Assembly: GCA_036653595.1 (NCBI GenBank)
Contig: JAVVTQ010000007.1
Coordinates: 1-64,000, forward strand
Direction of reading: 5' to 3'
DNA length: 64,000 bases
Source of the DNA: JAVVTQ01 sp036653595
GTDB taxonomy: Bacteria; Bacillota; Clostridia; Oscillospirales; Ruminococcaceae
The notes under the pieces were generated by a model. The model was not told where the DNA came from. It saw nothing but the letters and a program-made list of their open reading frames with translations, and made no database searches. Positions 1 to 7,723 of the stretch are shown piece by piece. The translations under genes were made by a program, and so were the position numbers. Position 1 is the stretch's first letter. Each line of letters starts with the position of its first letter.

Positions 1-260
1 ATTTGTGCAGCTACTAAGAGGCGATCCTCAATGATGCTGTCCCTGTTCCAATTCCCATCATTTGATTGTAGACTTTCAAAAACACAGGCTGTGTTGTTTT
101 TGTATCAAGATATGGTGTTGTGCCTTTTTTCTTGTCTTTGAATTTATTGTTGCATTGCCAAATTATACGTCTGTATTCATCACTGGAATGCCACACTTTT
201 TGACCATAAAACCCGCCGCGACCTGCCTGTTTTAATAGTCCCACCGGGACGATTAATCTA
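1..260 (-). pseudogene. C-terminal remnant of a large serine recombinase
   Basis: The reverse strand encodes a stretch resembling the recombinase zinc-ribbon domain of Clostridial integrative elements (GGFYGQKVWHS, YRRIIWQCNNKF, TTPYLD). In intact members this ribbon has four cysteines. Here only the Cys of WQCNNKF remains and the other expected positions read Q/A, R and G. The frame then meets a stop near position 14, but shifting frame around positions 50-57 continues the family-like string NRDSIIEDRLLVAAQ to the window edge, so there is also a frameshift. No catalytic N-terminal domain lies within the window. I read it as a decayed site-specific recombinase marking the end of an old integrative element. 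The rest of the gene may lie in neither direction, because the N-terminal side at 245-469 is already unrelated. Confidence 0.7.
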
Positions 261-469
261 TCAGTTTCCTCTGTCGAAGAATACCGTGTACCGGAGAAAA
301 AGAGAAATTATAAAAGTGTTTATAGAAAGCTTGCGCGTGCTTTTTCCTGACCATTCGGCCAAGCAGCCCATAAAATCCCGGATGAAACTAAAACGACACA
401 TCATTTAAGGCTATTTTTTTTCAGCGCTGTTATTATATATTACTGATTTCAAAAGCCTCAAGTTTTGTC

Positions 470-1825
470 TCATTGGGCATGCACATGATCCTCAAAAAAT
501 GCAAAATTGGGTACAGAGTTCCAATAGTCCTCTTTATCTATCATAGCGTAGTCATAAATCAATTCATCAAAAGTATAGCTATCACCATTTTGTGATGTTT
601 TTGTTGTGCGGACATATCGTCCGCCAAGATGCAAGAAAAATTCATTTTCTGATTCGCCTACAATATACATTGCAGTCATTTCAAGCCCATCAATTTCGGC
701 AAAAGAAACCGTGTTTACCTTTCCAGTTTCGATATCATAAAAATAATGTATATCCCGAGAAACTTCACCATCCTTGCCTTCAATTATGGTAGAAATACAA
801 AAAGGCACATGATTATCAAAGATACCTCCAGTTATATAAATAGAATCTATTGCCAAAGAGTCTACGTTCAAATCCTCACACAAAAGGCTGCGTGTTCCGG
901 TTGCGAGATCGTAGGCATAAAGTTTCGGGGTTTTTGGTTCAACAAAATATATTTTAGAATTGCTTCCAAATACACACGAGATAGAATTATTGCTCCAAAT
1001 AATGTCAGTATCCTTAAACTTGTTTTCAACAATAGAGTATAGAACTATTTCGCTCTTTAGCATGGGAACTTCCATGTTGTATTCATCTGTTGTAGTACCA
1101 ACAACACTAAAACGCTGGAAAACAAGTCCATCTTCATAAACATCAACCAAGGAATACCTGTCCTCAGCACCCAATTCACAAACAATCTCAAGTTGCATAC
1201 TGTCAAAATTGGCTCTGCAAAGATAATATTGTTTTAAAAATCCAGTGTTACTATCATATTCGTTTACAACAAAATACAAATAATTGCCATCAAACGCTAT
1301 TGCTCCAGTGTTAAACTCTTGCCATGAAGAAAGTGAAATTGTTTTGCGATTAGTTCCATCAAAATCCATCTTAATTATATGTTTTTCATAGCCGGGATGA
1401 CTCTCAGCCGGAACAGGAAGAGCTCCTAGTTTAAATAGATACAACGAATCATCCGCTACAACTGGAGTTATGCCTCCCATTAGATCAGATATCCAACCGG
1501 GATTCGTCTCATCATCCGTAGGGATTAATTGATTGGAAACATAAGATATTACTCTTGTATCAAAATCATAGAAAAACAATTTTCCGTGACCGTCAATATG
1601 GCCATATATCTCATAACACCCGCCGTCTGCTACAGCTTGCATTTGGTATATTCCACCGCGGGTAACAAGTTCCATATCAATATCGCTGACAATCACCGAT
1701 TCGGGATGATTCGGTTGCTGTTTATTTGGGATGCCCGTTACTTCGGAGTTTCCACAGGAAACAAAGGTTAGCGCTAACAAAACAACAAATAAAACGCAAA
1801 GCACTTTTGATATATTAATTCTCAT
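470..1825 (-). CDS. Secreted lipoprotein, beta-propeller-like (DUF5050-type)
   Basis: 451 residues. The N-terminus is a lipoprotein signal with a lipobox around LTFVSC at residues 19-24, so the mature protein should be anchored to the outer face of the membrane. The rest is rich in repeated strands of the kind YLFKLG, YLYFVVNEYD, KIYFVEPKTPKLYAYDLATG, resembling the DUF5050/low-density-lipoprotein-receptor-like propeller found in many Clostridial lipoproteins. No catalytic motif is visible and the substrate is unknown. The start is supported by AGAGGTG eight bases upstream. The gene is clearly AT-richer than the following 60 kb and lies between the recombinase remnant and transposase debris, so it may be cargo of the lost element. 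Confidence 0.75.
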   Translation of the reverse strand: MRINISKVLCVLFVVLLALTFVSCGNSEVTGIPNKQQPNHPESVIVSDIDMELVTRGGIYQMQAVADGGCYEIYGHIDGHGKLFFYDFDTRVISYVSNQLIPTDDETNPGWISDLMGGITPVVADDSLYLFKLGALPVPAESHPGYEKHIIKMDFDGTNRKTISLSSWQEFNTGAIAFDGNYLYFVVNEYDSNTGFLKQYYLCRANFDSMQLEIVCELGAEDRYSLVDVYEDGLVFQRFSVVGTTTDEYNMEVPMLKSEIVLYSIVENKFKDTDIIWSNNSISCVFGSNSKIYFVEPKTPKLYAYDLATGTRSLLCEDLNVDSLAIDSIYITGGIFDNHVPFCISTIIEGKDGEVSRDIHYFYDIETGKVNTVSFAEIDGLEMTAMYIVGESENEFFLHLGGRYVRTTKTSQNGDSYTFDELIYDYAMIDKEDYWNSVPNFAFFEDHVHAQ

Positions 1826-2293
1826 TTATGTAGCACCTCTTTTTCGATGTTTTGATTTGTACAAAATTCATATTTTAAGTATATATTTATTTAAAAATAT
1901 GTCAAGAGTGCCCTACACGGGATATTTGCACACGTTTAAACACCCTGTGTCTAAGTTGACAGAAAATTTTATTCTTCAATAATTACTCGCCGGTACTAAT
2001 GCTATCAGAGAGCATCCGCTTTGTCTGTTTCCATGATAAATTGAGAATGATTTCATGCGATTACAATCATAGCAGAGTTCCTAAAGGTCATACATGATTA
2101 TTGAACAATGTCTGTTTGTCGCAAGTAATATATGAAGTAGTCAGTTGTAATTCTATGATTATGGGACAGCTTATGTTTATAATTCAGCGTGTAAATCCAA
2201 CAAGTGCTATCGTATAAAATAGAAATTGATTATCATGCTTTACGTATATCCGCAGGCATCGAGAGAGCGCGACGAATAAAACCGGCCGCCCAG
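1826..2293. other. AT-rich intergenic stretch, no gene seen
   Basis: About 470 bases upstream of the lipoprotein gene. It is AT-rich with frequent stops in all frames. It must hold the lipoprotein promoter, which I could not place convincingly. Confidence 0.6.
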
Positions 2294-2329
2294 CAGAGCC
2301 GAAGCATAGCACTTCGGCCTGCTTTTTTT
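2294..2329 (+). terminator. Rho-independent terminator
   Basis: Stem built from GCAG-GCCGAAG and CTTCGGC-CTGC (one bulged A) around a short loop, followed by seven T. No intact + strand gene precedes it, so it is probably left from a lost gene of the degraded element. Confidence 0.65.
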
Positions 2330-2340
2330 AATTTCCTTGA

Positions 2341-2411
2341 ACAAAAGAAATTCCCATAATCAAAATCAACGCCATCGGAAATGTCACCAAGGATGTGGAA
2401 CTTCGCACCAT
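2341..2411 (+). pseudogene. Fragment of a single-stranded DNA-binding protein
   Basis: The + strand frame after a stop at 2338-2340 reads IIKINAIGNVTKDVELRTI, which resembles the extreme N-terminus of SSB proteins carried by plasmids and conjugative elements (IGNVTxDVEL). There is no ATG in this frame and the similarity stops abruptly at 2412, where a 77-bp segment belonging to the transposase remnant begins. So this is a truncated fossil joined to foreign sequence. The short length makes the family call tentative. Confidence 0.45.
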
Positions 2412-2630
2412 CGAAACAACTGACCAAAAGCAAAAGCTGCCGAAGAACAGTCACACGGTATATTTGGACAGACTGTCCGCAACGCACAAAACCAACCGAG
2501 ACGGCTGCTGCGAATGCAAGAGCAAGCCGTACATCTGCCGGAGTTGCCCTGTGCGAAACAACTGACCAAAAGCAAAAGCTGCCGAAGAACAGTCACACGG
2601 TATATTTGGATAGACTGTCCGCAACGCACA
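2412..2630 (+). repeat. 77-bp direct repeat, two copies 65 bp apart
   Basis: Bases 2412-2488 recur at 2554-2630 with one mismatch (GACAGACT against GATAGACT). Both copies encode, in one frame, TKSKSCRRTVTRYIWxDCPQRT, a piece of the transposase remnant. The second copy is in its expected place in that gene. The first is duplicated upstream and lies in a different frame relative to the 65 bp between them. Confidence 0.9.
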
Positions 2631-2860
2631 TAGGATGTGCGGCACTTGCCGCTCGGCAAGGAAACCTACACAGCCGCGCAGCCGCACGATGAGCGCGTGC
2701 TCACCGATGCAAAGGAAAGGCACGGTATGCGCTGTACAATCTTAAGAAACCTATGCCGGGTGACAAACTGGGTCAGGCTTGCGTTCGCGGCCATGAACAT
2801 GAAACAGCTGCCATACCGGCGGTACCTGACGGCGCTTTTCGCCAGATATTTAGCACTATT
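2489..2860 (+). pseudogene. IS1182-like transposase, C-terminal remnant
   Basis: Read across one frameshift, the + strand gives a cysteine motif (CCECKSKPYICRSCPVRNN), then TKSKSCRRTVTRYIWIDC, a stop at the codon after CPQRT, then HDERVLTDAKERHGMRC and RVTNWVRLAFAAMNMKQL. This order matches the C-terminal part of IS1182-type DDE transposases (C-x-x-C-P region, then ERVFADAKEKHGMR, then FAAMNLKKL). No N-terminal half or clear terminal inverted repeats are present. The frameshift and internal stop make it inactive. It ends just before a strong hairpin at 2876. Confidence 0.7.
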
Positions 2861-2875
2861 TTAACATTCCAAGCC

Positions 2876-2913
2876 AAAACGCCCTCGGCACTCGCGTGCA
2901 GAGGGCGTTTTTC
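2876..2913. terminator. Bidirectional terminator
   Basis: Perfect stem AAAACGCCCTC / GAGGGCGTTTT with a 14-base loop and T-rich flanks on both strands. It can stop transcription from either side of the junction between mobile debris and the DUF1835 gene. Confidence 0.8.
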
Positions 2914-3067
2914 GACAGGCTGAAGCGCGATACGCCGCGCGGTCTCCGGGCATGCATTTTCGCAATTCCATGGCTTTCTCCGATAACCACAAGAAATGTG
3001 TCTTGCGCACCGAGCGGCACGCTTTTCACAATCATTCAAAACAGGTTCTATTGTCAGTACAACTCAG

Positions 3068-4012
3068 CTATTTGGCACGGCAAATAACAGAGTTGTAGAA
3101 CCTCGATGGATCGTTTTTGAGAGTTTTCAGCTCACCGGCGGCCAGCAGAAATCGGATGCGCTCTGCAATGAGCGCATCGCCAATACCAATATTGCAATTG
3201 AGCACATCGCCAATCAATTTGGCGACAGAGCAGGAAGCGGGCGGGTATGCGGCTCGAATTATATCATCGTAATAGTCGGCGCCGACGCTGATTACAGCGC
3301 CGTCTTTTACGGCGCGCATCGGTGCGTTTTCGCCTTGCAGCTTTTTCCACTGCGCCGACAAAGCTGCAATTTCCCCGCTTGAGAGCGCGACGGCTATATC
3401 CAAAAAACTGCCGAGCAGCTCTGGTGCAACTTCACCCCAGCCGCGATATGTCACCGTGACACCGTCGGGGCGAGTGCACTTTGAGGGCATTTTCATAACG
3501 GTGACAGAAACGTCGGAGCCTTCGAGCAAATTGGCGACAAAGAGCAGGCCGCAGCAGGAGGACGGGGTTGTGTCCAACCAAATGCGGATGTCATCGCCCG
3601 ACGCGATATGTGCTTTGAGTGAGTTCAAGTCCGCAAAGCAGCATTGCCAAAATTTTTCAAATTCCGACTGTATCTCTTTCAGCTCTCCCCATGGGTCTGC
3701 TGTGAATTGCTTTGAAAGAAGCCGCTTTCTGGCACAGTCATCGACGGCCAACGGCTCTGCAATATCGCCCAAAGAAAAGTCGAATGAAACAGAGAGAACA
3801 TCCTCTCGCCTGCCACCGAGCGAAATTGCCTGCTTTTCAAGCGCTGCTTGCTCTGCTCTTGCCGCAGCCAGGGCTTTTTTGCGCTGTAGCCAATGTAGCC
3901 AAGAAAGTTTTCCGGCTCTAATAAGGCCAATTGCGCCCGCTGTTGAACCTCCGCAGTGTTGGGCGCAGCGCAGAGAACCCTTTATTGAATCGCCAAAGCA
4001 AAGCTCTATCAT
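3068..4012 (-). CDS. DUF1835 domain-containing protein
   Basis: 314 residues starting MIELCFGDSIKGSL, the typical opening of DUF1835 proteins, with a later region (about 200-310) that looks like the companion DUF3658 segment. The biochemical role of the family is not established. A GGAGG site lies close upstream of the ATG on the reverse strand. Base composition is like the main chromosome, not like the mobile debris next door. The sequence ends just downstream of a strong bidirectional hairpin. Confidence 0.75.
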   Translation of the reverse strand: MIELCFGDSIKGSLRCAQHCGGSTAGAIGLIRAGKLSWLHWLQRKKALAAARAEQAALEKQAISLGGRREDVLSVSFDFSLGDIAEPLAVDDCARKRLLSKQFTADPWGELKEIQSEFEKFWQCCFADLNSLKAHIASGDDIRIWLDTTPSSCCGLLFVANLLEGSDVSVTVMKMPSKCTRPDGVTVTYRGWGEVAPELLGSFLDIAVALSSGEIAALSAQWKKLQGENAPMRAVKDGAVISVGADYYDDIIRAAYPPASCSVAKLIGDVLNCNIGIGDALIAERIRFLLAAGELKTLKNDPSRFYNSVICRAK

Positions 4013-4187
4013 AAAGACCTCCGAGTTTCAATTTCCCTTTATTATATTTCAAAAACGGCACAATTACAAACGGCATAGCGATTTAGAGGATGCAAAGCAA
4101 TTTTCAGCCAACGCATAATGGGCACGCCGCGAGGCTATGACACATCCTGCGCATTTTAAGGAATTACGATGCTTTTATCTTATTTCG

Positions 4188-4216
4188 TTGACTTGAGTAT
4201 GACGCCAGACTATAAT
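4188..4216 (+). promoter_or_regulatory. Sigma-A-type promoter for the c-di-GMP gene
   Basis: TTGACT at 4188-4193 and a perfect TATAAT at 4211-4216 with 17-base spacing. It would give an untranslated leader of about 240 bases before the start codon at 4465. Confidence 0.7.
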
Positions 4217-4248
4217 TTCATCAAAAGTGTGTCTAAAAAAGGTGATAA

Positions 4249-4293
4249 ATGTGCTTTTTTGTCGACTGTTCGGACAGTTGGCAAAACGCTTAG
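4249..4293 (+). CDS. Possible 14-codon leader peptide
   Basis: AAAAAAGGTGATAA precedes an ATG that opens a 14-codon frame (MCFFVDCSDSWQNA) inside the long leader of the c-di-GMP gene. The ribosome site is good, but so short a frame can arise by chance. A regulatory upstream ORF is only a suggestion. Confidence 0.2.
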   Translation: MCFFVDCSDSWQNA

Positions 4294-4464
4294 CGATTTT
4301 CAATATGAATATAATTCTACTAAACGGCGAATCAAATAACGACTCATCCCGGGCTGCCATAGGGTTTGCTTGCGGGAAGGACGCCATGACTGTAGAAGAC
4401 ACGGACAGTGTGTGTCTCATCAACACAGAGTGGTCTACGCAAAAATTTCCATGGGGGCGCTGAC

Positions 4465-7400
4465 ATGTCTTCTTTGAAAACAGTATTAGTGGTGGATGAC
4501 AACACTGTCAACAGAATAATTCTCTCTAAGATTTTGTCGGAGCAATATAACGTGCTTGAGGCGGAAAACGGACAGATTGCTCTCGAAATGCTAAAGAAGC
4601 ATTCCGAGGATTTTGCAGCTGTTATACTCGACCTGATAATGCCTGTTGTGAACGGATTTACCGTGCTTAAGGAAATCGGTGGGGATGAGCGATATGCCAA
4701 TTTGCCGATTGTTGTGACGACGGGCAGCGGCAATCTGGAAATAGAGCGCAGAGCGCTGTCGCTTGGCGCTTGGGACTTTATCACAAAGCCTTATGACGCG
4801 GAAATTATTTTATTTCGACTAAAAAACGCCATAGACCGAAGCCAGCTCTCAGCACTGCGGGAGCTTAAGTATTTGGCAGAATATGACGCCCTGACGGGGC
4901 TTTACAATAAGACAAAATTTTTCGACGCGACTCGCAGCATGTTGGAGGCAAATCGCGGCGAGAGTTTTGTCTTTCTTCGTTTTGATGTGGATCGCTTTCA
5001 GCTTATAAATTCCTTCTTCGGCATGGGCGAGGGCGACAAGCTTCTGATTTATATTGCACAAAAGATGTCTACAGACGCAAAACAATGCTCTGTGTCAACG
5101 TATGGAAGAATAGAGTCCGACGTGTTTGCGCTGTGCATGCCCAACAGAGCCGAGTACGTGGACCGCATGGTTCGCAACTCGAAAGAGGAGCTGGCGCAGT
5201 TCAACGTGAACTATGACATTGTGCCGTCAATCGGGATGTACATCATCGAGGACATCGAAATTTCCGTGGAGGAAATGTACAACCGTGCCACCCTCGCGGC
5301 CAAAACCCGCAAGGGGAACTATGTGGATTACTATGCGTTTTATGACGAGAGCATGAGCGCGTCGCTCAGCAACGAGCAGGAAATCACAAACGAGATGAAT
5401 TACGCGCTGGAAAACGAACAGTTTGTGGTTTACTTGCAGCCAAAATACAACATACACACAAATCTGCCTTGCGGCGCAGAAGCGCTTGTCAGATGGCAGC
5501 ATCCGAAAAAAGGAATGATTTTACCGGGCGAGTTTATCCCGATATTCGAGCGCAACGGCTTTATTGGCAAGCTGGACTATTATGTCTGGGAGCGCACATG
5601 CCGGTACCTGCACGATTGGATATCGCGTGGTTTCGAGACATATCCGATTTCAGTGAATGTCTCGCGGGTGAACATCTATAACCCGAATCTGGTGGACACC
5701 CTCACGGAGCTTGTGGGCCGGTATCAGCTTGACCCGTCTATGCTCAATTTGGAGCTTACGGAAAGCGCCTACACTGACAACCCGACGGCCATGAAAAAGG
5801 CTATGGCTCAGCTGCAAAGCCACGGATTTTCCATCATGATGGATGATTTCGGAAATGGCTATTCTTCACTTTCACTGCTAAAGGATATTTTGATTGATGC
5901 GCTCAAAATTGACATGCAGTTTCTTTCTGTAAGCGAATTTCCCGGCCGCGGTGAGAACATAATCGCCTCTGTCATACGCATGGCGAAGTGGCTGGGGATT
6001 CCCGTCATTGCGGAGGGTGCAGAAAAAATTGAGCAGGTTGAATTTTTGAGGAGCGTGGGCTGTGACTATGTGCAGGGCTACTACTATGCGCGCCCGATGC
6101 CTGTCATGGATTACGAGCAGCTCTGTATAAATCTCTCCCTCGATATGCAGCTGAAGAACGACAAAAAATATGACAGCTTTTGTTATGACGACTTATTTAC
6201 CATAAACGAGTGGATGAAGCGCCTATTCAGCAACAATCTGCAAGCGGCGATTATCTGCGAATACTATGACGATACGATTGAGCTTGTCAGGGTGAATGAG
6301 GCATATTATGCACTTGTCGGACATGAGGACATGGTTGCGAGGTCACCAAATCTTTTGAACTCGCTTGATGACAAGCACAAAGCGCCGCTGCTGCGCGCTT
6401 TTTACACGTGTGCGCAGACCATGGAGTCCACGGAATGCGAATATATGCGCCGTCGGATGAACGGAATTCCTCTGTGGCTCGGTGCGAGGCTTCGCTATGT
6501 GACTACAGCGGGCAACAAGCACATCATCATAGTCGAGCTGACCGACATAACGATGCGCAAGGAAATTGACGCTGAGCTGCAAAAATTCAAGGCTGAGATG
6601 ATGAATGAAGACAATGATGTGCACACGGTGCTCATTGTGGACGATGAGGCTATCAACCGCAAGGTGTTAAAGAACATTCTGCAAGGCAAGTACAACTGTT
6701 TGGAGGCTCGTGACGGAAAGGAAGCTATCGATATTCTAAATGCAAAGCAAAAACAGGTGGACTTGATAATGTTGGACATAAATATGCCTGTTATCAACGG
6801 AAAAGAGTTTTTGCAGTACAGGAAAAAGTCTTTTCAGCAAGACAAAATCCCGGTGATTATGATCACCGTCGACGGCAGCGCCCAGCAGCAGACAGATGCC
6901 TTTTCGCTCGGCGCCGACGACTATATAATCAAGCCGTTTATTCCGGCGGTTGTCACACACCGAGTGAGCAATGTTTTGGAGTCAAGCCGCCGATTTAAGG
7001 CGATGGTCAGAGAATACAACACGATGTCCGCGCAGATAAAAACCGATCTCATGACCGGCCTGACCAATCGAGTGAGCGCCGAGGAAATGATTTCGAACCG
7101 TCTGGAAAACGATTTGGGAACCTGCATTATGATTATGCTGGATATCGATAACTTCAAGCAAATCAACGACACGTACGGACACGATTACGGTGACAAGGTG
7201 ATTTGCGCAGTCGCGGAGATACTTTGCGCACACTTCAGAAAAGAGGATATTATTGCGCGAATGGGCGGCGATGAGTTTGCCGTTTTTGTGGAGGACGTCG
7301 GAGATTTTGATATGATAGAAAGAAAATCGCAGCAGCTTTGCGAGAGCATAGCGAGGATTGAAATTGACGGGCAAAATGCCGATATTACCTGCTCGCTCGG

Positions 7401-7533
7401 CGTTGCAGTGTCCTCAAAGGCATCTCATTCCTTTGAGGAGCTGTATCGAAATTCTGACAAAGCGCTGTACGAAGCGAAGTGCCGAGGAAGAAATGCTGTT
7501 TCAATTTACATCGAAAAAACTGCGGAGTCATAG
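4465..7533 (+). CDS. REC-GGDEF-EAL-PAS-REC-GGDEF cyclic-di-GMP signalling protein
   Basis: 1022 residues from the ATG behind GGGGGCGCTGAC. Order: receiver 1 (about 5-120; acidic D11-D12, phospho-acceptor D56, K108); a degenerate GGDEF domain (135-295) in which the signature reads ESDVF at 217-221; an EAL domain (305-555) with EAL at 339-341, ELTES, DDFGNGYSS, LKID and AEGAE all kept; a PAS-like segment (580-700); receiver 2 (720-840, D771); and a second GGDEF domain with GGDEF at 934-938 and an RKED inhibitory I-site (925-928) five residues before it. It should therefore both make and break cyclic di-GMP, with the first GGDEF acting at most as a GTP sensor. It is cytoplasmic, with no membrane segment. 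The hybrid kinase downstream is a likely phosphodonor. Confidence 0.93.
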   Translation: MSSLKTVLVVDDNTVNRIILSKILSEQYNVLEAENGQIALEMLKKHSEDFAAVILDLIMPVVNGFTVLKEIGGDERYANLPIVVTTGSGNLEIERRALSLGAWDFITKPYDAEIILFRLKNAIDRSQLSALRELKYLAEYDALTGLYNKTKFFDATRSMLEANRGESFVFLRFDVDRFQLINSFFGMGEGDKLLIYIAQKMSTDAKQCSVSTYGRIESDVFALCMPNRAEYVDRMVRNSKEELAQFNVNYDIVPSIGMYIIEDIEISVEEMYNRATLAAKTRKGNYVDYYAFYDESMSASLSNEQEITNEMNYALENEQFVVYLQPKYNIHTNLPCGAEALVRWQHPKKGMILPGEFIPIFERNGFIGKLDYYVWERTCRYLHDWISRGFETYPISVNVSRVNIYNPNLVDTLTELVGRYQLDPSMLNLELTESAYTDNPTAMKKAMAQLQSHGFSIMMDDFGNGYSSLSLLKDILIDALKIDMQFLSVSEFPGRGENIIASVIRMAKWLGIPVIAEGAEKIEQVEFLRSVGCDYVQGYYYARPMPVMDYEQLCINLSLDMQLKNDKKYDSFCYDDLFTINEWMKRLFSNNLQAAIICEYYDDTIELVRVNEAYYALVGHEDMVARSPNLLNSLDDKHKAPLLRAFYTCAQTMESTECEYMRRRMNGIPLWLGARLRYVTTAGNKHIIIVELTDITMRKEIDAELQKFKAEMMNEDNDVHTVLIVDDEAINRKVLKNILQGKYNCLEARDGKEAIDILNAKQKQVDLIMLDINMPVINGKEFLQYRKKSFQQDKIPVIMITVDGSAQQQTDAFSLGADDYIIKPFIPAVVTHRVSNVLESSRRFKAMVREYNTMSAQIKTDLMTGLTNRVSAEEMISNRLENDLGTCIMIMLDIDNFKQINDTYGHDYGDKVICAVAEILCAHFRKEDIIARMGGDEFAVFVEDVGDFDMIERKSQQLCESIARIEIDGQNADITCSLGVAVSSKASHSFEELYRNSDKALYEAKCRGRNAVSIYIEKTAES

Positions 7534-7645
7534 TGCATGAACGAGCGATACTTGTGAGCTTGTTCACCGAAAAAGCGAGAGCATTTTGTGAGAAAAAGTT
7601 GGGAAAACTGCAAATGCTCTGCACCGGCCGGATTTTGTATAGATA

Positions 7646-7687
7646 TGGCGGCATGAGGCCCGCAAGGCCTGCGCCGCATTTTATTTC
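7646..7687 (+). terminator. Likely terminator between the two signalling genes
   Basis: GC-rich stem around GGCGGC..GAGGCC / GGCCT..GCGCCGC followed by ATTTTATTT. The hairpin separates the c-di-GMP gene from the kinase gene, so they may be only partly co-transcribed. Confidence 0.5.
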
Positions 7688-7723
7688 AGCCATGCTTTTG
7701 TTTTGCATGAGAAGGTGAGCGCC

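Noticed and set aside
2412..2630. CRISPR-like repeat
   Set aside because: Only two 77-bp copies, both part of transposase coding sequence, with no spacer periodicity and no cas genes.
3456..4118. 220-codon + strand frame opposite the DUF1835 gene
   Set aside because: The reverse strand has family similarity and a good ribosome site; this frame has neither.
4217..4464. Cyclic-di-GMP riboswitch in the leader of the GGDEF/EAL gene
   Set aside because: I compared by eye with GEMM-I and GEMM-II consensus strings and did not find them in order.
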